Origin: Muribaculaceae bacterium
GTDB taxonomy: Bacteria > Bacteroidota > Bacteroidia > Bacteroidales > Muribaculaceae
NCBI GenBank assembly: GCA_029060285.1
Contig: JAIDUH010000043.1
Span: forward strand, 1-49,392
Length of the DNA stretch: 49,392 nucleotides
Direction: 5' to 3'
Part shown: positions 16,471-24,564 of the stretch, piece by piece
Layout: every line of letters begins with the position of its first letter
Position numbering within the stretch: the first letter of the stretch is position 1
The notes under the pieces: generated by a model
Seen by the model: only the letters and a program-made list of their open reading frames with translations
The model's database searches: none
Told to the model about the DNA's origin: nothing
Position numbers and translations under genes: made by a program

Positions 16471-18054
16471 TTATCGAACAATAGTTTTAAAGGATGAGGC
16501 ACTACCATCAGTAAAGACAGTACGCTTGATGAAGATGCCTGCAGCAGGATTAGCCACTTCGCGGCCTGTCAGGTCATAATATTTCACTGATGCCACCTTA
16601 GCAGCTTCAACATCTTCAACACCCATGATCTCTTCTACGTCGAGCGTTATGATCTCGCTCCGCGTTTCTACACCGTCGCAATTATAGACGCTCTGGACTC
16701 CGAATGTATCGATACCTTCTACAAAGAAAGCCACTCTGTGGCGAGCAGACTCATAATCCTTTATGAACCAATAATTGCTGAACGACCAAGGAATTTCTTC
16801 CATTGATTCTTCCAAATAGTATTCATCTGCATCAAAGGTCCACTCTTCATCATTGATATACACGACATACTTCAGATCATCCAACAAAAGATATTTCCCT
16901 TCAGTGGAAACAGCGGGCAGATTGAACGAGAACAGATAGAATCCTTCATCTTCCATCACATCCTCAAATTCCAATCCATACGGGTTTTGCGGGACTCCAT
17001 CGTAAGACTCCTGCCTGACAAGCTTCATATCCATAAGGTCGTTGACCATACGGACTTCACTCCTGGATGTATTGAAAAGCAGAACAATGTTCTTATCTTT
17101 AGCTTCCATAGTATTCTTATCAAGATCCCAAATAAGCTGGAACTCATAGTCGGAAGGCAGAGGCTTATCTTCGAAGAATATGTTGCCCTTATCGTCAGTA
17201 GTCATTTCAACACATTTTGTAAAGATATGATAAGAGGAGTAATCACCGACGTATTGATCTTGCGGGATTGAGACTATGGCTGTATTTCCATCCTTGACAA
17301 CATTTGCCTTTACCCAAGCCTTTGGCATTCTTTCCACAAGTCCTTGAAAGTAGACTTCATCGCCGTCTTGGGCAAAGTTGACTTGCCATCCATATTCGTT
17401 TCCTTCAGAAGTCCAATAATTTTTCAAGACTTCGAGATTTGCAGGAACTTCCACAGGCGTTTCATCAAAAGAAGAAATCTCTATTTTCGATGCGCCTAAC
17501 CCGATCCAGTCTCCGTATTCGCTATCGCAAGCGCCGAAAATACATTGCTCGTCGAGACCTTGAGCCACCATTGTGCCAAATTCATCAACTGAGAATGTCA
17601 CAGATGCTTTTTCTTTAGGAATGTATGAAGTAGTAGGATATCCTTCATCGTCGACACCCTCCACGATATCAACGAGAGTGTAATAGTAAGCTTCCACATA
17701 ACCATCCGAATCATCATAAAAAATAGCTTGAGGAAGATCAACTATAACCTTATCACCCTCCTTGACACCTTTGAAATATGTCTTGGTAGGAAGATCTGCG
17801 AATATATTATATATATAGACATCGTTGTCGTCGCCATAGATGACGTGGGAAGCCATCACCTTATCCTCAAACACCTCAAGACCATAAGACGACATGGTCA
17901 AACCACTCGTTGTGACTGAGACTTTTTGTCTTTGCCCTTCAGCGGAATAAATAATGTCAGTCATTGAACTGAGTCCGGGAGCGATCTTAGCAGTATTGGC
18001 CATTGCAGAGACGGCAACGCACATAGCCCCTATAGACAGTAAAAATTTCTTCAT
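16471..18054 (-). CDS. Secreted T9SS-type protein of unknown family, paralogue of 14692-16371
   Basis: 527 residues with a signal peptide (residues about 1-19, ending VSAMA). Its architecture is that of the neighbouring paralogue: N-terminal block SAEGQRQKVSVTTSG, central repeats of YFQGL and WVKANVV type, and the tail KYYDLTGREVANPAAGIF ending FKTIVR, which fits a T9SS C-terminal domain. It has a good promoter at 18079-18110 and is therefore probably the first gene of a three-gene transcript with 14692-16371 and 12754-14625. No enzymatic motif is visible. Confidence 0.75.
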   Translation of the reverse strand: MKKFLLSIGAMCVAVSAMANTAKIAPGLSSMTDIIYSAEGQRQKVSVTTSGLTMSSYGLEVFEDKVMASHVIYGDDNDVYIYNIFADLPTKTYFKGVKEGDKVIVDLPQAIFYDDSDGYVEAYYYTLVDIVEGVDDEGYPTTSYIPKEKASVTFSVDEFGTMVAQGLDEQCIFGACDSEYGDWIGLGASKIEISSFDETPVEVPANLEVLKNYWTSEGNEYGWQVNFAQDGDEVYFQGLVERMPKAWVKANVVKDGNTAIVSIPQDQYVGDYSSYHIFTKCVEMTTDDKGNIFFEDKPLPSDYEFQLIWDLDKNTMEAKDKNIVLLFNTSRSEVRMVNDLMDMKLVRQESYDGVPQNPYGLEFEDVMEDEGFYLFSFNLPAVSTEGKYLLLDDLKYVVYINDEEWTFDADEYYLEESMEEIPWSFSNYWFIKDYESARHRVAFFVEGIDTFGVQSVYNCDGVETRSEIITLDVEEIMGVEDVEAAKVASVKYYDLTGREVANPAAGIFIKRTVFTDGSASSFKTIVR

Positions 18055-18078
18055 ATGATTTAGTTTTAATTTTTAATA

Positions 18079-18110
18079 CAAAAGTATTGAAAAAGTATGG
18101 AGTATGCAAA
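18079..18110 (-). promoter_or_regulatory. Bacteroidetes-type promoter for the secreted-protein cluster
   Basis: On the minus strand, TTTG (18110-18107), 20 nt and TACTTTTG (18086-18079), 25 nt before the ATG at 18054. Confidence 0.75.
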
Positions 18111-18125
18111 TAATATAATGAAAAA

Positions 18126-18152
18126 GTGGAGAGCGGAGGGCGGAGAGCGTGG
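18126..18152. repeat. Purine-rich heptamer array (GGAGAGC/GGAGGGC)
   Basis: About four 7-bp units next to the acyltransferase stop codon. The 18-bp string AAAGTGGAGAGCGGAGGG recurs at about 26165 after ribF. Confidence 0.6.
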
Positions 18153-18157
18153 CAATA

Positions 18158-19219
18158 TCAGGAAAGTGTTCTTGCGCTTGAGGCGCCGAAAAGCCAGGAG
18201 GCAAGGAAGGGAGATGAACGCAAGACGGCGCTGACAATCAAACAGAGGGCTATGACGAGAGCTGAAATTGCCAAGCCTATGGAGAGCATGGCGAGCACTG
18301 AATTGCCGGGACCGGACGAAAGGAAACCCTTCATGAATGAGAGATTCGGGATGAAAAAATAGTGAAGATAGTATATATCGAGCGTGCGGCTTCCTACAAA
18401 TGACATCACATTGCTGACTGTCGTGCCTTTGTCAAACCAATCGCGATATGACCGGAAGGAAATGAGCAAGGTCATCAAGCCTGAGAAACGCATGGCTGTC
18501 ATCACAAAGTCCCATTCGAGAGAATAGCGGTGGCGACAACCGTAGAAAATCACAAGAGCGAAAAAGGAGAGTATCATCAGTGCCTTGAAATATTGATTGT
18601 CTACGACCTTCCACGTGAATGATTCGAAACGCCGTGCGAAGATGCCAAGCATGAAGTAAGGCCAATAGTTGAGCGTGTGCCAAGTCTGAAAACCCACCAC
18701 AACTTTCGGGAGTTTCACGCCATCAGTGAAATAGTTGAACACAAAGGGGGCGACAAACGACACGCAAAGAAGTACGTAAAGAGGAATATTGCTTCCGGAT
18801 TTCCTTACAATCAGAGCCACTGCAAGATACACGACAAACATTTCTAAGAGAGAGATCGTAAACCAATAGGGATTTGATGTCCAGATGAAATGGAACTTCC
18901 ATCCCTTCATACAGACTCCATAAAGGAAGCAGAAGACCGACAATCCCACTATCTGAGCCTGAAACTTCTTGGTCATTACCCTTCTGACGGTATTCCACGT
19001 CCACTTCTCAGCCATACGAAATGCGAAAAAACCGCTTACGAAGAAAAAGAGAGGCATGCGGAACATGGTCATCATATAGTAGACGCCGGAGAAGGACGCG
19101 TTGGTGATCGGCATCTTTACGTAGGCGTTGGTCACATGAGAAAACACCACGAGAAGAATGGCGAGTCCTCGCATGGCATCGATGTAGCGAAGACGGGGGG
19201 ATTTTAATTCATAATGCAT
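18158..19219 (-). CDS. Membrane acyltransferase (acyltransferase-3 family)
   Basis: 353 residues with about ten membrane helices. The N-terminal RYIDAMRGLAILLVVFSHV is the diagnostic start of the OafA/WecH-like acyltransferase family, including the conserved His at the end of the first helix that is needed for acyl transfer. These inner-membrane enzymes acetylate or succinylate sugars of surface polysaccharides or other small acceptors; the acceptor here is unknown. The start codon ATG at 19219 and the first residues (MHYEL) are supplied by an AT-rich heptamer repeat, yet no later Met fits the family motif, so the repeat-derived start is probably real. The gene stands alone and diverges from 19477. 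Confidence 0.9.
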   Translation of the reverse strand: MHYELKSPRLRYIDAMRGLAILLVVFSHVTNAYVKMPITNASFSGVYYMMTMFRMPLFFFVSGFFAFRMAEKWTWNTVRRVMTKKFQAQIVGLSVFCFLYGVCMKGWKFHFIWTSNPYWFTISLLEMFVVYLAVALIVRKSGSNIPLYVLLCVSFVAPFVFNYFTDGVKLPKVVVGFQTWHTLNYWPYFMLGIFARRFESFTWKVVDNQYFKALMILSFFALVIFYGCRHRYSLEWDFVMTAMRFSGLMTLLISFRSYRDWFDKGTTVSNVMSFVGSRTLDIYYLHYFFIPNLSFMKGFLSSGPGNSVLAMLSIGLAISALVIALCLIVSAVLRSSPFLASWLFGASSARTLS

Positions 19220-19238
19220 AATTCATAATGCATAATTG
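19207..19238. repeat. AT-rich heptamer array overlapping the acyltransferase start
   Basis: Four to five CATAATG/CATAATT units; the ATG of the acyltransferase gene lies inside it. Only one arm of the element type seen at 3893, 8433 and 24400 is present. Confidence 0.75.
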
Positions 19239-19367
19239 GGGTTATTCGGGTGCAAAATTAATAAAAAATTTTGAGAACTATTAAAAAAATTACGGATTGC
19301 CCCATAAGAGAGAGTGATGCAATTTATATAAAGAGTTGTGACCATAATGCAGTTTTTGACTATAGCG

Positions 19368-19399
19368 TTTGTATATAAAAATATTTTTGCTTAACTTTG
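19368..19399 (+). promoter_or_regulatory. Bacteroidetes-type promoter for the 19.5-23.9 kb unit
   Basis: TTTG at 19368-19371, a 20-nt spacer and TAACTTTG at 19392-19399; the start codon is 77 nt downstream at 19477 after an AT-rich leader. Confidence 0.8.
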
Positions 19400-19476
19400 T
19401 AGCGTAAGAAAGAAGATAGCAGAACTTCCTCTTTTCATCTCAAAATGTTTCATTATAATTTAAATAACTATAACTT

Positions 19477-20934
19477 ATGAAAAAATCTTTACTGCTGCTG
19501 GGACTTACGCTTTCCGGCATCACTCTTGTAGGCAAAGCCGACAGCAAAGTTTATGTGTTCGACGCCCTTGGAATCGTAGGGGGCGTGTCAGACAACGGAC
19601 AGTATGCCGCTATCACTGATGACGAACAATCTATAGCGTATTTATGGCGTGCCAGCAATCCCGAAGAGCTCTTTGACATAAGCAAGGTCGGGGAGCCAGA
19701 CGCTCCTTCCTCACAGCGTCCCCAATTCACGACCGCAATGGATGTATCAGACAATGGCATCGTGGTTGGCAGCATCGGATATGCCGATTTCTACCAGTAT
19801 CCAGCCTACTACAAGGATGGAGAATGGCATCATCTCCCAATCGCCCCGGATGCTTCATACACAAACGAGGCTGTCTGCATCACACCCGACGGAACTGTAA
19901 TAGCCGGATATCAACATATGAAGCCAAAGTCAGCCGCAAGCGATGGCACGTCACGCGGACAATATTTCCCTTGCCAATGGGTTCTTCAGGAAGATGGCAG
20001 CTATGAACTTAAAATGTACAATGACATAAAGCTCCCCGATCATCAGGGATTCTACCCTATGACCCAGACACCCGACGGCAAGGTGATAGGCGGCTATGTC
20101 TTTGCCGGCTTCGGAAGCATTCTTAACGCTCTTATCGTGGAAGGGGAGCTTGTAATGTTTGACGAGATCTCAACCTTTAAGGACTGTCTTGAATATAAAG
20201 GCAAGTACTATACAGGAAAGGATGAAAACGGCAAACAGACTTGGACCGACGACATCAACGATCCCAACATCGTCTGGTATGAGAAGACACTGATCAACGG
20301 CTACTATGACGGTAGCAGAGGAGAGGAAAGCATGATGAACGGCTTCTTCACCAACTGTGACGACAATGGCAACTTCTACGGAGCCCGTAGCTACGTCACA
20401 AACATCACCGCGGATTATGACGGAGTCGTGACGGATTGTGCCATAATATACAATTACCTTACCGATACCTGGTATAATGAGGAGGCTACGAATTTCTTTT
20501 CCGCAGGAATTGGGGAAGAGCTGATTTTCACAGGCACCGGCGAAGTGATCGAAGGCAATGACGTCAGCGACGTGAAGGAAGCATACGGAATCACAAGCAA
20601 ATACACCATCAACGGCGTAAGCAAAATATCCTCGGATGGCAAGACACTCGCAGGCGTGGCATCGGATACCAATCCGGCTACCGGAGAATACGAGTATTAT
20701 CCATTCATAATACAGGTTGATGGAGACACAGGTGCAACTCCTGAGATAGCAGGCTCGCCCAAGAAGGGCCTTGTGATTGCTACCCAGGGACGCATAGAGG
20801 TGCTGAATGCCGATAATGTAGCAGTCTATGACCTGAACGGCCGTCTGGTAGGAACCGACAAGGTGACTGAGGTCAATGCCGGCATCTACATGGTGAAGGC
20901 AGATGATGCCAGCTATAAAGTCGTCGTGAAATGA
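19477..20934 (+). CDS. Secreted repeat protein with T9SS-type tail (HAF/propeller-like)
   Basis: 485 residues with a signal peptide (residues 1-21, ending VGKA). Recurrent short blocks such as GGVSDNGQYAAITDD, AVCITPDGTVIAGYQ, MTQTPDGKVIGGYVF and ISSDGKTLAGVASD resemble repeats seen in beta-propeller-like extracellular proteins (similar to HAF repeats); the N-terminal part of the 1240-residue protein at 34822-38544 has the same style. The tail VAVYDLNGRLVG to YKVVVK is a typical T9SS sorting domain. It starts a compact unit: its stop overlaps the next start by 4 nt. Ligand or substrate unknown. Confidence 0.8.
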   Translation: MKKSLLLLGLTLSGITLVGKADSKVYVFDALGIVGGVSDNGQYAAITDDEQSIAYLWRASNPEELFDISKVGEPDAPSSQRPQFTTAMDVSDNGIVVGSIGYADFYQYPAYYKDGEWHHLPIAPDASYTNEAVCITPDGTVIAGYQHMKPKSAASDGTSRGQYFPCQWVLQEDGSYELKMYNDIKLPDHQGFYPMTQTPDGKVIGGYVFAGFGSILNALIVEGELVMFDEISTFKDCLEYKGKYYTGKDENGKQTWTDDINDPNIVWYEKTLINGYYDGSRGEESMMNGFFTNCDDNGNFYGARSYVTNITADYDGVVTDCAIIYNYLTDTWYNEEATNFFSAGIGEELIFTGTGEVIEGNDVSDVKEAYGITSKYTINGVSKISSDGKTLAGVASDTNPATGEYEYYPFIIQVDGDTGATPEIAGSPKKGLVIATQGRIEVLNADNVAVYDLNGRLVGTDKVTEVNAGIYMVKADDASYKVVVK

Positions 20935-22535
20935 AAATCCAAAAATCTTTAATATCCTTCATAATGCTTGCATCGGAAGCCGCAATATCGGCTCTTCCGA
21001 TGCAAGCAGATCCGGAAACTCCCGCTTATATCCTTAATCTATCCGGCGGCAAGCTTCCCAACGGGGTGGAGACAGTCAATGCCAATGGGCAGCTCCCCAA
21101 AAAGACAGCCTACAAACGCGGATACACGGAGTCGGGATGGACAGTAGACCGTCTCTACAATCTCGGCTATGTGGCCGTGACCCCGACGTACACAGCCGGG
21201 GAAGGAAGTTGTGAGAACATCCTCACCCTCCCAACGTTGAAAATCGGGAAGGGACACAGGCTCCAGTGGAAGTCTCAATCCCTCTACAGGCATTTTCCGG
21301 AGAGCTACCGAGTGGAGGCGGTTCCTGCAGACGGGAGTGCCCCGGTCGTATTGACCAAGATTGAGACAGAGCCATATTTTATCACGCCCCACGACATATC
21401 GCTTTCTCCGGTGGAAGGTCAGGAGGTGACGTTGCGTTTTGTATGTACAAGCAGCGAAGGCTATATGCTGGCCATGTGGGACGTACAGGTAGGAGAGTTT
21501 GAAGCTGAGCAATCCCCGGTAGAAGAACCTTCCACCGAATCCCACGATCCATTCATGCGCAAATATCTCGTCGATAGAGGCACAGGGATGTGGTGTGTCA
21601 ACTGCCCGGGTGGAGACTTGATGATGGATCAGCTTCTGGAACTCTTCGGAGACAGGGTCATCCCCTTGAACACCCATGTCAACGATGCACTCGGCAATCA
21701 GGTATATTGGAATGAACTTGAATGGTATTCGGTGCCACGGATGATGCTAAACCGCATAAAGGCATCCGCAAGCTCTGGAACGATAAATTTCAGCCCATAT
21801 TACGATGAACCTACGTCATTTGCCATACGCCTCGATGAGATTCCCGCTCCGCAGGAACGCATGCTCGAAATGACAGCACATGTAAGCGTCAGCGAGGCAA
21901 TCGCCAATGAAGACGGGCGTTATCGTCTGGGCTACGTAGTGACCGGAGATTTTCATGACCCCACAAATAAGGATTTTTTCCAGAAGAACAATTTAAACCA
22001 GCCCTCAGCCGGTGCTTACTTTTACCTACCTTCCAACATTCTTCCGGAACTGATGTATTATGACGACGTCACGTTGACCACAGAGGGGGCATTCAACGGC
22101 ATCGAAGGATCACTTCCGGCTTTGATGGAAGCGGGGAAAGACTACGAGGTAAGATGGCAAGCCGAGGTGCCCGAACTTCTTTCCGATGCCGCTAAGGCAC
22201 GTGTGGTGGCATACGTGCTCGACATCACAACGGGAGAAGTCCAGAACACCGATGCGCTGCGGGTAGGCGAGCATCCGACCGGAGGAGTAAGCAGTTTACG
22301 TGAATCTGAATCACCCGGTATACTTGGTGCCACGCGCGAAGGGGTAAGCGTAATGCTTACCGCAGGAGATGCGTATCGCCTTGAGATATATAGCATGGCA
22401 GGAAGCCTGATTGGTTCACACAGCGGCATAGGGCGTGGATATGAAGTTTTGCCGCATCAGACAGCACCGGGAATCTACATAATTACCCTCACTACGACCC
22501 ACACGCGTACCTCCGTGAAGGTGGCTGTGCGCTGA
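20931..22535 (+). CDS. Thioredoxin-like (Omp28-type) T9SS-type protein (CVNC)
   Basis: 534 residues; the ATG overlaps the preceding stop (ATGA), implying translational coupling. A probable signal peptide covers residues about 1-26. An N-terminal beta-rich domain (about 28-190) is followed by a thioredoxin-like segment with RGTGMWCVNCPGGDLMMDQL (Cys222 and Cys225) and the downstream YSVPRMMLNR, which fits the cis-Pro region of thioredoxin folds. The C-terminal EIYSMAGSLIG to SVKVAVR resembles a T9SS tail. Oxidoreductase activity is inferred from the CxxC only. It ends 7 nt before the antiporter gene. Confidence 0.78.
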   Translation: MKIQKSLISFIMLASEAAISALPMQADPETPAYILNLSGGKLPNGVETVNANGQLPKKTAYKRGYTESGWTVDRLYNLGYVAVTPTYTAGEGSCENILTLPTLKIGKGHRLQWKSQSLYRHFPESYRVEAVPADGSAPVVLTKIETEPYFITPHDISLSPVEGQEVTLRFVCTSSEGYMLAMWDVQVGEFEAEQSPVEEPSTESHDPFMRKYLVDRGTGMWCVNCPGGDLMMDQLLELFGDRVIPLNTHVNDALGNQVYWNELEWYSVPRMMLNRIKASASSGTINFSPYYDEPTSFAIRLDEIPAPQERMLEMTAHVSVSEAIANEDGRYRLGYVVTGDFHDPTNKDFFQKNNLNQPSAGAYFYLPSNILPELMYYDDVTLTTEGAFNGIEGSLPALMEAGKDYEVRWQAEVPELLSDAAKARVVAYVLDITTGEVQNTDALRVGEHPTGGVSSLRESESPGILGATREGVSVMLTAGDAYRLEIYSMAGSLIGSHSGIGRGYEVLPHQTAPGIYIITLTTTHTRTSVKVAVR

Positions 22536-22542
22536 AAATGAT

Positions 22543-23883
22543 ATGGAACAGGATAAGGCTTTCCTCGACAAGAATAAGTTAGGGCTGACAGGACTTGTAT
22601 CCCTTGTGTTCGGGATGATGGTGGGGAGCGGCATCTTCAACATTCCGCAGAATATGGCTGCCGGAGCCGGCCTGGGAGCAGTGATGATCGGATGGGCCAT
22701 AACCGCAACCGGCATGCTGATGCTGGTCTCCACTTTCAAGATGCTTAGCGACCGTCATCCGGAACTGAACGAAGGCATATACCTATACGCAGAAAAGGGG
22801 TTCGGACGCTTCACCGGCTTCAACATAGCATGGGGATACTGGCTATGCGCATGCTTCGCCAATGTGGCTTATGCCGTGATGCTCAACGATACGTATGGGG
22901 CGTTTTTCCCTGTATTGCTCGAGCATGGGATACCGACCATAATATTCTGCTCAGCCCTTATATGGGTGATGTATTTTCTTATCAGCTCGGGAATACGCAC
23001 CTCATCGATCATAGCCACCGCAGCGGCTACACTAAAGCTGTGTGTGATAGCGCTGATTATCATACTGCTCGCACTCAACATAAAATATGAGACGCTTACG
23101 GCTGACGTCTGGTGTCTGGGCACAGGTATCGGGGGAATAACGAGCCAGGTGAAGAGCACGATGCTCGTTACTTTGTGGTGCTTCATAGGAATAGAGGGAG
23201 CAGTGGTGATGTCAGGAAGGGCGCGGCGCCAGAGCGATGTGGGGAAAGCCGGAGTGCTCGGATTTCTTGCGGCATGGATACTTTATGTGCTGGTTTCGGT
23301 GTTCTGTTTCGGAATCATGTCACGTGCCGAACTTGCAGGCTTGGAAGATCCATCGGTAGCATACGCTTTGAGGAGCATCTGTGGAGAATGGGCTTACTGG
23401 CTGGTGATAACCGCAGTGATCATTTCAATCACCGGGGGCTGGTTTGCGTGGACCATAGTGACTGCAGAGCAGCCCTATTCAGCAGCACACCATGGAATAT
23501 TCCCGAAGTTCCTTCTGAAAAAAGACGGAAGTGACTCCCTGCAGCCGGCGCTGCTGGCATCGAGCGTAATCATGCAGTGCTTCCTGTGTCTTGTGGTGAT
23601 GGCGGAAGACGTCTACCTGTACGCGCTCAATATCACGGGACTGATGGTGCTTCCTGCATATCTCTTCAGCGGGCTATTCATGCTTAAGATAGCGAAAGCT
23701 GATTATAAGAATCATCTGCTTGCCGAGCATGCCAAAAGAGGATATGCATATGCTCTTATCATAGGGATAAGCTGCACTATCTTCTGCATCTGGATGCTGT
23801 ATGCTGCCGGGATAGGACTTTTGCTTCAGGCTTTCGCATTCTATCTTGCCGGATTGCCGCTTTATAAAAGGAATAAGGGTTAA
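22543..23883 (+). CDS. APC-family basic amino acid/polyamine antiporter-like permease
   Basis: 446 residues with about 12 membrane helices. The first helix holds the APC substrate-binding motif (VFGMMVGSGIFNIP), and the overall pattern (YLYAEKGFGRFTGFNIAWGYW, FIGIEGAVVMSGRARRQSDVG) matches the arginine/ornithine-arginine/agmatine antiporter group (ArcD, AdiC). It probably exchanges basic amino acids or related amines across the inner membrane; substrate choice is inference. It lies 7 nt after a secreted T9SS-type gene and appears to be the last gene of that transcript, an unusual pairing. Confidence 0.85.
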   Translation: MEQDKAFLDKNKLGLTGLVSLVFGMMVGSGIFNIPQNMAAGAGLGAVMIGWAITATGMLMLVSTFKMLSDRHPELNEGIYLYAEKGFGRFTGFNIAWGYWLCACFANVAYAVMLNDTYGAFFPVLLEHGIPTIIFCSALIWVMYFLISSGIRTSSIIATAAATLKLCVIALIIILLALNIKYETLTADVWCLGTGIGGITSQVKSTMLVTLWCFIGIEGAVVMSGRARRQSDVGKAGVLGFLAAWILYVLVSVFCFGIMSRAELAGLEDPSVAYALRSICGEWAYWLVITAVIISITGGWFAWTIVTAEQPYSAAHHGIFPKFLLKKDGSDSLQPALLASSVIMQCFLCLVVMAEDVYLYALNITGLMVLPAYLFSGLFMLKIAKADYKNHLLAEHAKRGYAYALIIGISCTIFCIWMLYAAGIGLLLQAFAFYLAGLPLYKRNKG

Positions 23884-24016
23884 GGCTTTCGGGGTCGCAT
23901 GGATGTGCTCACTGCGTTCGCACCACAATCATGAGCTTTGGGAAGACCAGGCTCAGAGCTTAAGTGTTAAAAAGCATATTTTTTGAGGGTGACAAATAAA
24001 AAAAATGAAAAAAGTT

Positions 24017-24047
24017 TTTGTCAATTCAAAAATAAGTATTAACTTTG
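24017..24047 (+). promoter_or_regulatory. Strong Bacteroidetes-type promoter for the small lipoprotein
   Basis: TTTG at 24017-24020, a 19-nt spacer and TAACTTTG at 24040-24047, followed by a 50-nt, very AT-rich leader before the ATG at 24098, typical of strongly expressed Bacteroides genes. Confidence 0.8.
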
Positions 24048-24097
24048 CACCGTTTTTGAAAGCAAAACATGTTTTATTATTTTAAATTTATAAGAAA

Positions 24098-24298
24098 ATG
24101 AAGAAAATCGTTCTCGCTCTCGCTGTTGTATTCAGCGTAGCACTCGTATCTTGTGGCAACAAGAACGCAGAAAATGCAGATTCAGTAGAAGTAGCTGCAG
24201 AAGCAGTTGAAGCAGTAGTTGAAGATTCAGTTGCTCCAGATTCAGTTGCAGTTGACACTGTAGTTGCTGCTGAAGTTGTAGAAGCTCCCGCTCAGTAA
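24098..24298 (+). CDS. Small acidic Ala/Val/Glu-rich lipoprotein
   Basis: 66 residues. A lipoprotein signal peptide ends in the lipobox LVSC (Cys19). The mature 48 residues are almost all Ala, Val, Glu, Asp, Ser and Pro in short repeats (EAVEAVVEDSVAPDSVAVD), with only one Lys near the lipidated Cys and no aromatic residue. It is probably attached to a membrane as a highly charged flexible tail; the function is unknown. The gene is a single transcription unit with a good promoter and a clear terminator, suggesting high expression. Its short period and low complexity make database matching difficult, so it could be missed in annotation. Confidence 0.85.
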   Translation: MKKIVLALAVVFSVALVSCGNKNAENADSVEVAAEAVEAVVEDSVAPDSVAVDTVVAAEVVEAPAQ

Positions 24299-24352
24299 TC
24301 AACAGAGAAGCAGAGTACGTATCTCAATAGATGAGACACGTCAAAAAAAGAT

Positions 24353-24395
24353 AATCAGTGCATTCCCAATGGGGGGTTTGCACTGATTTCTTTTT
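24353..24395 (+). terminator. Rho-independent terminator after the small lipoprotein
   Basis: A perfect 10-bp stem (AATCAGTGCA at 24353-24362 with TGCACTGATT at 24379-24388) and a TCTTTTTATC tail. Confidence 0.85.
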
Positions 24396-24399
24396 ATCA

Positions 24400-24556
24400 A
24401 TGCATTTTATCAATGCATAATTCATAATGCACAATGCATAATTGAGCAATTCCATTCTCATACGTATGAATTATATTCATTGCAAAAATGATATTTTACG
24501 AATTAGATGAATTACACGTTATAAATTATGCATTATGAATTATGAATTATGAATTA
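24400..24556. repeat. AT-rich heptamer element with inverted arms
   Basis: The left arm (about 24414-24443, CATAATTCATAATG-like) and right arm (about 24522-24554, ATTATGCATTATG-like) are reverse complements separated by about 78 nt of non-repetitive sequence. The right arm ends some 10 nt before the HAD gene start. Confidence 0.75.
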
Positions 24557-24564
24557 GAGTAACT

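Noticed and set aside
23884..24016. tRNA-like or terminator-like structure after the antiporter gene
   Set aside because: Short GC-rich complementary bits exist, but no cloverleaf and no stem with a U-tract could be drawn.
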